Below the pieces are notes generated by a model. The model had not been told where the DNA came from. It searched no databases and saw only the letters and a program-made list of their open reading frames with translations. Of a stretch of 64,000 bases of DNA, positions 15,827-24,774 are shown in pieces; within the stretch, counting starts at the first letter, position 1, and each line of letters opens with the position of its first letter. Source of the DNA: Candidatus Krumholzibacteriota bacterium (GTDB lineage: Bacteria > Krumholzibacteriota > Krumholzibacteriia > Krumholzibacteriales > Krumholzibacteriaceae); contig JAUWCL010000004.1 in the NCBI GenBank assembly GCA_030609325.1, positions 50,029-114,028 of the forward strand, given 5' to 3'. Position numbers and translations under genes: made by a program.

Positions 15827-17473
15827 TCAGTATTTAATGTAATCGATTCCGGGAGGGAATTGTTTTTGTGTTGACTCGATGATCTCATTGGGGATGATGA
15901 TGGTGAAGCCATCCTCCGCTGCGCTTCTCATGAAGGGAATGAATTGTCCGGGAAGCACGTCCCAGGTGAAGTAGCTCGAGAAGACCATTCGCACCTCGGC
16001 ACCCCCCAGGTCGTATCTGTGGCAGTGAACGTCCTGCATGGGAGATTCCGCGTCCAGTTTCACCAGAGAGGTGTCCTGCGCCATTCCGTACAGCGCGTAG
16101 GCGTAGGCTTCCCAGTTGACGGGGATAAGGGCCGCAGGCGGCAGATCCTGCACTCGGGCGTTTGCTGCTGCCGCTGTCTTTGAGGCTTTTTCCGCCTCCA
16201 GCCTGATTTTCAACTGCATCTCACTGTATCTTCTCATGTGATCAGAGATCATGCTCCTGTAGAGGAACACGGTCCCGTGGGGAGTCTTGGTGTCATTGGG
16301 ATGCAGTGCGTTCCAGGCGCGGTAGGCTGTTTCGGGCAGGGCGAGGTTTATCGCGATGACCGCACAGAGAAGAGCGGCCAGACTGCGCCGCTCCATCTTT
16401 TTAAGGATCAGGTCGCCGACGATCCAGGTCAGCGCCGGCATGACAAGGAAATAATGACGCAACATCGCGGCTCTTGGCTGGGGAAGCCAGAATACAAGTG
16501 TCGGAAGTATCATGGCGGCGGCTACCGCAAGATCCTTTAGACTCGAGGACCGATTCCTGCTCCTTTTCGATACTCCCTTGAAGAATCGGATCAGTCCCCC
16601 GAGGACCAGGATGAGCGTCGCCGCACCAGCACCAAAGGAAAACCAGATGGAAGTCTTGACCATACCGGCGGGACGGAAACTGGAGAACCAGGACCCCGAG
16701 ACGCAGGAAGCGAGATCGGAGATGCCTCTGCCTGCTGTCGTGTGCGACCCGGGCAGCCAGTGCAGGATCAGCCAGTGGGTTCCGACCGCGATTGCCGAGA
16801 CCGCCGCGAGCAGGGAAAGGTCGCGGCGTCGCTCCTTCGAGAGTATGCAGGCGAGGAGGAACGCCGGAGCAAGCATCAACAGCTCGAACCGGGTCACGAT
16901 CGCTCCGGCTGCAAGCAGGCATGTGATGACGAACCAGGCCACGCCGGAGACCGAGGCGTCTATGCGCCGCCACGCCAGCCAGGCGAGCGAGATCAGCAGC
17001 GAGGCGGGCAGTATCGGATGAAATGACAGGCTCGATTCCCAGACCAGCGGGGTGAAGATGAAAAGCAGTACGGCGCCTGCTGCCGCTGTCTCTCCCAGAC
17101 GCCGGCGGAAGATGTAGTACAGCGGCAGAGGAAGGGCTGCGGCGCTCGTTACTCCGATGAAGTTCAGAAAGGGGATCACCTGTGAGGGCGAGTCGAAAAG
17201 AAGCGTGTAGATAACCTTGAATACGAGATATATCCCCGGATTCATCTGGCGCCCGTAAAGTATTATATCGCCGAACGAGGTGTCGGGAGAGTAGAACCTG
17301 GCCATACCGGCAGCGATGGCCACCGAATCGGGGTCGCTCATGCCCCCCCGGTAGGCAAGGAACACCCGCGTCACCAGTGACAGGAACAAGAGTGTGAAAG
17401 GCACGGTCCATCTGCCCGACCGGTGTCCGTAGATCTTATTCTGAACCGCTGCCGAGTGGTTTTTCTTCATCAT
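15827..17473 (-). CDS. Polytopic membrane glycosyltransferase-like protein (GT39-type architecture)
   Basis: 548 residues. The first helix is at about 23-42, followed by RGGMSDPDSVAIAAGMARFY, then GRQMNPGIYLVFKVIY, corresponding to the acidic first loop of lipid-linked-sugar transferases. Around ten more helices are followed by a soluble C-terminal domain (about 410-548). The acidic-loop DPDS and the overall layout support a GT-C fold, but no exact subfamily is recognised. It is a single gene, divergent from the glnA cluster. A 190-bp spacer separates it from the OFA gene; nothing notable is seen there. Confidence 0.6.
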   Translation of the reverse strand: MMKKNHSAAVQNKIYGHRSGRWTVPFTLLFLSLVTRVFLAYRGGMSDPDSVAIAAGMARFYSPDTSFGDIILYGRQMNPGIYLVFKVIYTLLFDSPSQVIPFLNFIGVTSAAALPLPLYYIFRRRLGETAAAGAVLLFIFTPLVWESSLSFHPILPASLLISLAWLAWRRIDASVSGVAWFVITCLLAAGAIVTRFELLMLAPAFLLACILSKERRRDLSLLAAVSAIAVGTHWLILHWLPGSHTTAGRGISDLASCVSGSWFSSFRPAGMVKTSIWFSFGAGAATLILVLGGLIRFFKGVSKRSRNRSSSLKDLAVAAAMILPTLVFWLPQPRAAMLRHYFLVMPALTWIVGDLILKKMERRSLAALLCAVIAINLALPETAYRAWNALHPNDTKTPHGTVFLYRSMISDHMRRYSEMQLKIRLEAEKASKTAAAANARVQDLPPAALIPVNWEAYAYALYGMAQDTSLVKLDAESPMQDVHCHRYDLGGAEVRMVFSSYFTWDVLPGQFIPFMRSAAEDGFTIIIPNEIIESTQKQFPPGIDYIKY

Positions 17474-17738
17474 ATCAGGTTATTTCAACATACGGGCGGG
17501 CTATATCTCAAGTAAAAGATAGGGGGTTTACGATTCCGGCCGCTGTGAGGAACTTCTGATTATTCCATCTTGAATCTGAATCAAGGAACTCCGGGAAGGG
17601 TGCTTCAACCCGCATAACGACGGGCATTTAATCCTTGATAGAGGGTATGCCATCAAATATATTGGAAATCCGCGCCCACGCCCCCGGCCGGTGACGTGAG
17701 GCCATCTCCGAACGCATTGAATAAAGGGAGGTTGCGCG

Positions 17739-19148
17739 ATCTTTACCTCTATCACCAGACTCAAGTCCGAGATCAAGCGGCGGGGCGTCAAGCTCGTCGA
17801 TCTGAAGTTCACCGATTTTCTGGGGCGCTGGCACCGCCTGACCGTCCCCGCGTCGAGTGCCGACAGCAAGCTCTTTTCGGTCGGCCTCGGATTCGACGGC
17901 TCGAACTTCGCCGGCCTCAAGACCCTGGAGCTCGGCGACCTTTCTCTCATTCCCGATCTCTCGACGGGATTCGTCGATCCTTTCAGCGCCGTCCCGACTG
18001 TCTGCTTCATATGCGACATCGTAGATGCCGACTCGAAGAAGCCGTTTCCCCGCGATCCGAGGCACATCGCCCGAAAGGCGGAGCAGTATCTGAAGAAGAC
18101 CGGCATCGCCGACCTCTCGATGTGGGGCCCCGAGTTCGAGTACTACGTATTTGACGAGGTCCTCGTAGATATCTCCAATCTAAGCTTCGGCTACGAGATC
18201 GCCCCCTGCGAGGGCGAGAACAAGGGGAGCTTCGGCCTGAAGACCCACGGCGGCTATCACGCACTGCCCCCCGAGGACAGGCTCGCCGGTGTGCGGGACC
18301 GAACGGTCGTCCTGCTCGAGGAAGCGGGCATCGGCATCAAGTACCACCATCACGAGGTGGGCGGCCACGGCCAGGGCGAGATAGAGGTCGAGCTCGCACC
18401 GCTGACGAGGATGGGCGACATCGCGATGATCGTAAAGTACTTCGTCCGCATGGCCGCCGACGAGGCGGGGATGATCGCGACCTTCATGCCCAAGCCGATA
18501 CACAACGAGGCGGGCAACGGGATGCACTTCCACCAGCACCTCTTCAAAAAGGGCAAGCCGCTGTTCTACAGCAGGAGCGGCTACGCGGGACTGAGCAAGA
18601 CGGCCCACCAGTACATCGCCGGCCTGCTCTATCACTCCCCCGCCCTGCTCGCGCTGACAAACCCGAGCACGAACTCGTACAAGCGGCTCGTGCCCGGATT
18701 CGAGGCGCCGGTCAATTCGTTCTTCTCCCTGGGGAACAGGTCGGCCGCCATCAGGATCCCGAAATACGCGTCGTCGCCAGAGAATAAGAGGATCGAGTAC
18801 AGGCCCCCCGACGCGACGGGGAACGTCTACCTCACGATGACCGCCCAGCTTATGGCCGGCATCGACGGTATCCGCAACAGACTCGACCCGAAGGAGCTCG
18901 GGTTCGGGCCGTTCGACGTGAACGTGTTCGAGATAAGCCCCGAGGAACGCGGCAGGATCAAGGCCCTGCCCGGCTCGCTCGCCGAGGCACTGAGCGAGCT
19001 TGAGAAAGACAACGAATTCCTTCTCCAGGGCGACGTCTTCGATGCGACGATGATCGAGGACTGGGTCAAACTGAAATTCGACAAGGATGTATTGCCGGTG
19101 CGAAACCGCACACATCCGCTCGAGGTCCAGCTCTACCTCGACTGCTGA
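17739..19148 (+). CDS. glnA: Type I glutamine synthetase, atypical start codon
   Basis: ATP-dependent synthesis of glutamine from glutamate and ammonia. About 470 residues with all GS-I motifs: FSVGLGFDGSNF (usual DGSS), GPEFEYYVFD, the metal-binding NEAGNGMHFHQHLF, NPSTNSYKRLVPGFEAP and RIEYRPPDATGNVYL. The adenylylation loop reads NVFEISPEERGRIKALPG. The Tyr that is adenylylated in the GS-I-beta subtype is Phe here, so adenylylation control is unlikely. No ATG, GTG or TTG lies in frame between the upstream stop (17718) and the conserved N-terminus. An AAAGGGAGG at 17723-17731 is placed to start at ATC 17739. It is followed 21 bp later by gatE, so it may feed glutamine to GatDE. Confidence 0.92.
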   Translation: MFTSITRLKSEIKRRGVKLVDLKFTDFLGRWHRLTVPASSADSKLFSVGLGFDGSNFAGLKTLELGDLSLIPDLSTGFVDPFSAVPTVCFICDIVDADSKKPFPRDPRHIARKAEQYLKKTGIADLSMWGPEFEYYVFDEVLVDISNLSFGYEIAPCEGENKGSFGLKTHGGYHALPPEDRLAGVRDRTVVLLEEAGIGIKYHHHEVGGHGQGEIEVELAPLTRMGDIAMIVKYFVRMAADEAGMIATFMPKPIHNEAGNGMHFHQHLFKKGKPLFYSRSGYAGLSKTAHQYIAGLLYHSPALLALTNPSTNSYKRLVPGFEAPVNSFFSLGNRSAAIRIPKYASSPENKRIEYRPPDATGNVYLTMTAQLMAGIDGIRNRLDPKELGFGPFDVNVFEISPEERGRIKALPGSLAEALSELEKDNEFLLQGDVFDATMIEDWVKLKFDKDVLPVRNRTHPLEVQLYLDC

Positions 19149-19169
19149 TACAAGGGAAGGGAGCAACAG

Positions 19170-21086
19170 GTGATCGAATTCCGACAACCGGGCGAGATGA
19201 CACTCGAGGATTACCAGGCGATAGGGATGAAAAGCGGCCTCGAGATCCACCAGCAGCTCGACACGGAGAAGAAGCTGTTCTGCCGCTGTCCCGTGCGTCC
19301 CTACAGCGAGAAATTCGACGCGCAGATCCTCCGCCACATGCGCCCCACCCTCTCCGAGCTGGGCGAGTACGACGGCACCGCCCTGATGGAGTTCAAGACA
19401 AAGAAAAACATCATCTACCAGATAAGCAAGGAAACTGTCTGCACATACGAGATGGACGACACGCCGCCGTTCGAGCTCAACCAGCAGGCGCTCGACATCG
19501 CGCTCGAGATCACGATGCTTCTCAACTGCAAACTCGTCAGCGAGGTACACATCGCCCGCAAGCAGTACCTCGACGGCTCGATCCCTACCGGATTCCAGCG
19601 CACGACGATACTCGGCGTCGACGGCTGGATTCCATACAGGGACAGGAAGATCGGCATCATCCAGCTCGGGCTCGAGGAGGACGCCTGCCGCGAGGTCAGC
19701 GATATCGGCCACGACCGGGTATACATGACCGACCGTCTCGGCATCCCCCTTATAGAAACAGTCACATATCCCGAGATGCGCACCCCGCAGGAGGTCGCCG
19801 ACGTCGCCCAGGTCATCAGGTACCTCACCCGCTCGACGGGCAAGGTCCGCACCGGCATCGGGCGGACGAGACAGGACGTAAACGTCTCTGTCACCGGCGG
19901 CCGCAGAGTCGAGATCAAGGGTGTGCCGCGCATCCCGATGATCCCGCTGCTCGTCCATAACGAGGCATTCAGGCAGCTCGCACTGCTCGATATCAAAAAG
20001 CAGCTCAACGACAGGGGCATCACCGAAGAGACCTTTCAATACAACTCCGTCGAGATCACCGACATCCTCAAGGAAACACAGTACTACCCCGTCGCCAAGG
20101 CGCTGGAGAAAGGCCTCGAGATCCATGCGGTTCTCCTGCGCGGCTACCGGGGAATCCTTTCGACGAAAACACAGCCCGAGACAACATTCTCGAAAGATAT
20201 CTCGGACCGCGTGCGGGTCGTCGCGTGCCTCGACAGGCTGCCCAACATCGCTCACTCGGACAGCGAGGGCGAGACCTTCTCGAGCGCAGAGTGGACAAGG
20301 ATAAAGAAGCACGCGAAGATGGGCGGCGACGATGTCGTCGTGATCGTATGGGGCGACGAGAGTGACGTCAGAATGGGCGTGAGCGAGATCGCGCTCCGGG
20401 CGAAGGAAGCGACGATCGGCGTTCCCGAGGAGACACGCCAGGCGCTGGACGATGGGACGAACGGATTCGAGAGGATACTGCCCGGCCCGAACAGGATGTA
20501 CCCCGACACCGACCTGCCGCCGCTCGCGATCACTGACGAGCGCATCGAGCGCATCAGATCGACCCTGGCAGAGCTCCCGTGGGACAGGCAGGAACGGTAC
20601 GAGGGAATGGGGCTCGACAGGGAGACGGCGCGCAGGATAAGCATCTCGAAGCGCAGGGACGCCTTCGAGGAGGCCGTATCGAGCACAAAGTACGAGCCGG
20701 CTGCGGTAGCGGAGCTGCTGCTCGGCGGGCTGCGCAGGCTGCGCCGCCGCTACGGCGTGCAGGAGTGCAGCGACGAGACATTCGTCCAGACTCTGGTCGA
20801 GGCCGGGAAAAAGAAGCTGCCCGCCGGAAGCCTCGAACTCCTCGTGGGGAAGACGTGCGGCCCCGACGGCATCGAGCCGGCGAAGGCAGCCGCCTCGTTC
20901 GAGATACTCGACGCGAAGGCGCTGAAGAAAAAGATGACGGAGTTCGCGGGCTCCCTCGAGCTCCCCGATATAGAAGACGGAAAGCTGGTAAGGTACCTGA
21001 CGGGCCGGATAGCAATACAATTCAGAGGATATATCACGGGACGCGAGGCGTTCGATTTCGCGGGCTGTTTCCTCGCCTCGAAATAA
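19170..21086 (+). CDS. gatE: Glu-tRNA(Gln) amidotransferase subunit E (archaeal-type)
   Basis: 638 residues from GTG at 19170 (RBS gggagc). GatE activates Glu-tRNA(Gln) with ATP and accepts ammonia from GatD. The GatB/GatE core occupies residues 15-300 (MKSGLEIHQQLDTEKKLFCRCP, split here at MKSGLEIHQQ; then YLDGSIPTGFQRT and LGLEEDACRE). The AspRS-like GAD insertion, which distinguishes GatE from bacterial GatB, is present at about 300-430 (LRGYRGILS, RVVACLDRLPNIAHSD, WGDESDVRMG). The helical tail domain occupies 480-638. It sits between glnA (21 bp) and gatD (15 bp). GatE is normally confined to Archaea; every other gene here looks bacterial, which points to transfer or an unusual lineage. 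Confidence 0.95.
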   Translation: MIEFRQPGEMTLEDYQAIGMKSGLEIHQQLDTEKKLFCRCPVRPYSEKFDAQILRHMRPTLSELGEYDGTALMEFKTKKNIIYQISKETVCTYEMDDTPPFELNQQALDIALEITMLLNCKLVSEVHIARKQYLDGSIPTGFQRTTILGVDGWIPYRDRKIGIIQLGLEEDACREVSDIGHDRVYMTDRLGIPLIETVTYPEMRTPQEVADVAQVIRYLTRSTGKVRTGIGRTRQDVNVSVTGGRRVEIKGVPRIPMIPLLVHNEAFRQLALLDIKKQLNDRGITEETFQYNSVEITDILKETQYYPVAKALEKGLEIHAVLLRGYRGILSTKTQPETTFSKDISDRVRVVACLDRLPNIAHSDSEGETFSSAEWTRIKKHAKMGGDDVVVIVWGDESDVRMGVSEIALRAKEATIGVPEETRQALDDGTNGFERILPGPNRMYPDTDLPPLAITDERIERIRSTLAELPWDRQERYEGMGLDRETARRISISKRRDAFEEAVSSTKYEPAAVAELLLGGLRRLRRRYGVQECSDETFVQTLVEAGKKKLPAGSLELLVGKTCGPDGIEPAKAAASFEILDAKALKKKMTEFAGSLELPDIEDGKLVRYLTGRIAIQFRGYITGREAFDFAGCFLASK

Positions 21087-21101
21087 ACTGTACGAAGGAA
21101 G

Positions 21102-22496
21102 GTGATCGCACTGGGCGACGATATCTACAAGGGGTACACGGGCAACGCACTGAAATGTCTGAAGAAGTTCGAGGTCGGCGTCTGGTTCGATGTCGAGGTC
21201 AACTCGACCCGCGGCAACTTCAGGGGTATCGTCCTCCCCAGGTCCGAGACCGCCGACAACGACCACGTGGTGCTCAAGCTCCACAACGGCTACAACGTCG
21301 GCCTGGCCGTCGGCACTATCGAGTCGATAACCAAGTATGGCCGCCGAGAGGCGCACTACAAGATCCCCGAGAAGGAATTCCCCTTCGACCCGAAGAAGCC
21401 GATGGTCAAACTCCTCGGCACGGGCGGAACAATCGCCTCAAGACTAGACTACCGCACAGGCGCGGTCATCCCGGCGTTCACCCCGGGAGAGCTCTACGGT
21501 TCTGTTCCCGAGCTCGCAGACATCTGCAACCTCGAGACGGAGAAGCTCTACGGGGTCTTCAGCGAGAACATGGGCCCCGAGCAGTGGATCGGCACCGCCG
21601 AGACTATAGGTAAAGAGATCGAGAAGGGCGTCAGCGGCATCGTCATCGGCCACGGCACCGACACGATGCACCACACCGCGGCGATACTCTCGTTCATGGT
21701 GCAGGACTCGCCCGTTCCGATCGTGATGGTCGGCTCGCAGCGCTCGAGCGATCGCCCGTCGAGCGACGCCGCGCTCAATCTCATCCACGCGACGCGTACG
21801 GCCGCCCACAGCGACTTCGCCGAGGTGATGGTCTGCATGTTCGGCCCCACGAGCGACCAGTACGCCCTGCTCCACCGGGGAACGCGCGTACGCAAGATGC
21901 ACTCGTCTTACAGGTCTACCTTCAGAACAATCGGCGATATCCCCCTGGCGATGGTCGACCGCGAGAAGTTCACGCCGCTGCGCGACGACATCAAGAAGCG
22001 CCGCAGCGACAGGAACGTGACAATAAACACTGTATTCGACGACCGCGTATCCATAGTCTACTACTACCCCAACATGAAGCCCGACATAATCGACTCGCTG
22101 ATCGACAACGGGTACAAGGGGATCATCATCGCCGGCACGGGCCTCGGACACGTCAACAAGCCCCTTTACCCCTCTCTCAAGAGGGCGTTCGACGAGGGGA
22201 TCCACGTATACATGACCGTTCAGACGCTCTGGGGATACGTGCAGATGTACGTATACGACACGGGGCGCGACATGATGGACCTCGGCGTCATCCCCAGCTA
22301 TAACATGCTGCCCGAGGTGGCGTACGTGAAGCTCGGATGGGCACTCGGCCAGAGCCACGACCGCGAAGAGGTCAGGAAGATCATGCTGACTCCGGTCGCG
22401 GGCGAGATCACCGAGAGGGAGCCCCACAACGGCTACCTGATCTACCAGGGCGGCATCCCCGAGGTCGAGGAGTTCATCAGCCAGTACAAGAAATAG
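21102..22496 (+). CDS. gatD: Glu-tRNA(Gln) amidotransferase subunit D (asparaginase-like)
   Basis: 464 residues from GTG at 21102 (RBS AAGGAAGG). Residues 1-80 form the small N-terminal barrel domain specific to GatD. Residues 100-440 are an L-asparaginase fold. Catalytic residues line up with archaeal GatD: Thr110 in LGTGGTIAS, Thr186-Asp187 in GHGTDTMHH and a lysine at 265 (VRKMHSS). GatD releases ammonia from glutamine and passes it through a tunnel to GatE. The N-terminal domain and its partner exclude a free asparaginase. It is followed 12 bp later by a flippase gene. Confidence 0.95.
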   Translation: MIALGDDIYKGYTGNALKCLKKFEVGVWFDVEVNSTRGNFRGIVLPRSETADNDHVVLKLHNGYNVGLAVGTIESITKYGRREAHYKIPEKEFPFDPKKPMVKLLGTGGTIASRLDYRTGAVIPAFTPGELYGSVPELADICNLETEKLYGVFSENMGPEQWIGTAETIGKEIEKGVSGIVIGHGTDTMHHTAAILSFMVQDSPVPIVMVGSQRSSDRPSSDAALNLIHATRTAAHSDFAEVMVCMFGPTSDQYALLHRGTRVRKMHSSYRSTFRTIGDIPLAMVDREKFTPLRDDIKKRRSDRNVTINTVFDDRVSIVYYYPNMKPDIIDSLIDNGYKGIIIAGTGLGHVNKPLYPSLKRAFDEGIHVYMTVQTLWGYVQMYVYDTGRDMMDLGVIPSYNMLPEVAYVKLGWALGQSHDREEVRKIMLTPVAGEITEREPHNGYLIYQGGIPEVEEFISQYKK

Positions 22497-22508
22497 GTTC
22501 GAACCGGA

Positions 22509-24095
22509 ATGAATCAGAACGATTCGGAAGATCAAACCCGCGAACCCCCGGTCGACCTATCCACATCCAAGGTCATCTCCGACACCTTCTTCGTATCCGC
22601 CTCGAAGATCGGGGTAACGCTCCTCAAGCCGATCCGCAGCGTTATCCTCGGCAGGCTCCTCGGACCGGCCCTCTACGGGCTGCTCAACATTCCCGTATCG
22701 TACGTCCAGCTCCTCGTGATCTTCTCGAACATCGGATTCAACACGGCAATCGTGAAACTGATCCCAGAGTACCTGCAGAAGGGGCGCAGGGACATGGCCG
22801 CGATGATCTACAACGCGGCCGTCTTTCTCACCCTGATGCTCTCGACACTCTGGTGCATCCTGCTGATCGTGTTCGCCCCGTGGATCGCCGAGAACATCGC
22901 CCATCAGCCCGACGCGGCGGGGCCGATCCGGATATACGCCCTGATCGTCCCGTTTCTCGCCCTGAACTCCTTCTACGCGATCGCGTACCTCGCAGTCCAG
23001 CGCGGCAAGCTGCGGGCCGGCATTACAGTGATGCACGGCCTGCTTAACGTCGCCCTGCCGATAGCGGCGGTGCTCTGGCGCAGGGACGTCGTGGCAGTCA
23101 TCGCGGGATTTCTCACCGCAGAAGTGGTCGGTGCGCTGCTCTTCACGGTCTACTTCCACAGAAGAGTGATCCGGCACTGGACATCCGGATCGGGTCCGCT
23201 CGTCCGCGGGATCAGGGAAGTATTCGGATTCGGATTCCTCTTCTTCTTCGCGAATCTCGGGTGGAACCTGATCAACACCGTCGACCGGATCATGGTCAAG
23301 TACTACCTCCCCGCCGAGCAGCTGGGCTTCTACGCAATGGCGGCGATTGTAATAACGGCGCTCAGCATCATCTCCGCTACGGCGGGAACGGCCCTCATCC
23401 CTTCTCTCACGGCGACCCGGGTGTCCGGCGACATGGAGACCTTCCGCAGGCAGATAAGGAGCACGGCGCGGATCGCCCTGATGGCGCTCGTGCCGGTCGT
23501 CATGATGATCTACTCTCTGGCCGGCGACGCCTTCTCGATCGTGCTGCCGAAGTTCCAGCCCTCGACGGACATCGTCAGGATCCTCGTCTTTGTCGGTATC
23601 GCCGATATTTTCTGCAGAACGGCCTGGGCTTCCCTCGCGGCATACAGCAAGGGCGGCCTGTCGGCGAGCGCCTACCTCTTTGCCGCTATACTTAACATAG
23701 CTCTGAACATGACCCTCATTCCGCGGATGGGGATAGCGGGCGCGGCCGTCGCTACTCTCGCCACCTTCATAGTCCTGGCGGTTATACTGCAGACTATGAT
23801 GTGGTCGATCTCGAGGACGAGGATATCCCCGCTTTCACTGTTCCACCCCATCCTTCTCTCCGCGATCTACCCCCTGCTGTCGCTGGCGACAGGCTCCCTT
23901 CCCTCATGGGCCCGCATCGTCATAGTACTGGTCGTTGGCTCGGCCGCTTACAAGCTCCTCGCCGCTCTCACAGGACTCATCAGGAAGAGCGATCTCGAGA
24001 CGGCCAAAGCCTCGCTGCAACCGCGAGGGCATGTGCCCCACGTCAGACTCGCCCTGATGGGAATCTCCTTCCTCGACAGGATAACGAGGCGCTAG
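22509..24095 (+). CDS. MOP-superfamily polysaccharide flippase (Wzx/MurJ-like)
   Basis: 528 residues, about 12-14 helices (inner membrane). The start region FFVSASKIGVTLLKPIRSV, GRLLGPALYGLLNIP and the central NLGWNLINTVDRIMVKYYL are hallmarks of the oligosaccharide flippase group of MOP transporters, which move lipid-linked glycans across the membrane. It begins 12 bp after gatD and ends the glnA-gatED cluster, with no obvious functional link. Whether it exports O-antigen, exopolysaccharide or another glycan is unclear. Confidence 0.85.
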   Translation: MNQNDSEDQTREPPVDLSTSKVISDTFFVSASKIGVTLLKPIRSVILGRLLGPALYGLLNIPVSYVQLLVIFSNIGFNTAIVKLIPEYLQKGRRDMAAMIYNAAVFLTLMLSTLWCILLIVFAPWIAENIAHQPDAAGPIRIYALIVPFLALNSFYAIAYLAVQRGKLRAGITVMHGLLNVALPIAAVLWRRDVVAVIAGFLTAEVVGALLFTVYFHRRVIRHWTSGSGPLVRGIREVFGFGFLFFFANLGWNLINTVDRIMVKYYLPAEQLGFYAMAAIVITALSIISATAGTALIPSLTATRVSGDMETFRRQIRSTARIALMALVPVVMMIYSLAGDAFSIVLPKFQPSTDIVRILVFVGIADIFCRTAWASLAAYSKGGLSASAYLFAAILNIALNMTLIPRMGIAGAAVATLATFIVLAVILQTMMWSISRTRISPLSLFHPILLSAIYPLLSLATGSLPSWARIVIVLVVGSAAYKLLAALTGLIRKSDLETAKASLQPRGHVPHVRLALMGISFLDRITRR

Positions 24096-24133
24096 AGCAA
24101 TTCTCCAGGGCCTGATCGAAACACACCATTTTC

Positions 24134-24236
24134 GTAAACTTCTGTTTACATTTATGTAAACCATTGTTTACACCCTAACCAACAGAATGTACGGGTGTTA
24201 CGGGGTTTTGCAAAATATGTGTAAATATATGTTTAC
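24134..24236. promoter_or_regulatory. Three repeated palindromes GTAAAC-N4-GTTTAC (operator array)
   Basis: Palindromes lie at 24134-24149 and 24156-24171 (both perfect, centres 22 bp apart, about two helix turns). A third, with one mismatch, lies at 24221-24236. The second, extended by one base each side, reads TGTAAA-N6-TTTACA (24155-24172), the classical TyrR-box consensus; the first lacks only the outer T. They follow the flippase gene and precede a micro-ORF. Similar boxes can belong to other regulators. Confidence 0.65.
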
Positions 24237-24443
24237 TTTTCTCATGTTGCGTTTCATTCCGTCTGCACAGTCCCGCAGAAAAAATGGGATTCTATATGGC
24301 TATATTTCAATAGGTTACGACTTTCCGAGGAACAGAAGGAAATGATTGGGAATTATGGCACGTCACTGGCTACTACAGGTAAGCGTGAGCAATGACAATA
24401 AATACGGAGAGAGTTTTAGGAGTCTGAACGAAAGGGGTTGAAA

Positions 24444-24524
24444 ATGCTGTACTTCACAAACATCGCGATGATCATAGCCCTTATGATCGCTGGCAAAAGT
24501 GTCTGGGGCAAGAGCGTCTGGTAA
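24444..24524 (+). CDS. Micro-ORF of 26 codons, membrane-helix-like peptide ending in a GKSVW repeat
   Basis: The frame reads MLYFTNIAMIIALMIAGKSV then WGKSVW, with a G-rich RBS (AAAGGGG at 24431-24437) 6-7 bp upstream. Residues 4-16 are hydrophobic. The last ten residues are a tandem GKSVW repeat encoded by two near-identical 15-nt units. A strong terminator begins 16 bp after the stop, so it looks like a complete tiny transcription unit. It may be a small membrane peptide, or a leader peptide with two Trp codons controlling the hairpins that follow. No family recognised. Confidence 0.5.
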   Translation: MLYFTNIAMIIALMIAGKSVWGKSVW

Positions 24525-24540
24525 ATCCCGGAGACTCCAC

Positions 24541-24572
24541 AAGGCGGGGCGCGAAAGTGCCCCGCCTTTTTA
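24541..24572 (+). terminator. Strong intrinsic terminator after the micro-ORF
   Basis: A 10-bp stem (aaggcggggc 24541-24550 / complement 24559-24568) with an 8-nt loop runs into a T-run. Orientation fits the micro-ORF. Confidence 0.85.
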
Positions 24573-24620
24573 ATACCAGCGCGGCTTATCAAGGGCAAAG
24601 GGTAATGATAGACCCGCGGA

Positions 24621-24685
24621 AAACTGGAGCGTGAAAGCGCTTCAGTTTCTTTCAAACCGGAGCGCTTCATGCGTCCCGGTTTTTT
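24621..24685 (+). terminator. Two further hairpin/T-run elements
   Basis: The first hairpin pairs 24621-24631 with 24638-24648 (11 bp including one G-U, loop TGAAAG) and is followed by a pyrimidine-rich run. The second pairs aaaccgg (24654-24660) with ccggttt (24676-24682) and is followed by six T. They lie within 155 bp upstream of the MenA-like gene. They may be duplicated terminators or an attenuator. Confidence 0.55.
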
Positions 24686-24774
24686 CACGCCCCGGTTTTT
24701 CCCTCTTTACCCCCGATGAAAATCTGAGTATATTCGTCCCCGAGCATCGTTGACCACACGAAAGGATCGATCGA

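Noticed and set aside
18180..21356. A 1058-codon open frame antisense to glnA-gatE-gatD
   Set aside because: It is a GC-rich mirror frame over three certain genes; composition is Arg/Val/Asp/Leu-biased with no domain or RBS.
22494..22506. tRNA T-loop-like GGTTCGAACC
   Set aside because: It lies at the gatD stop with no acceptor or anticodon stems around it.
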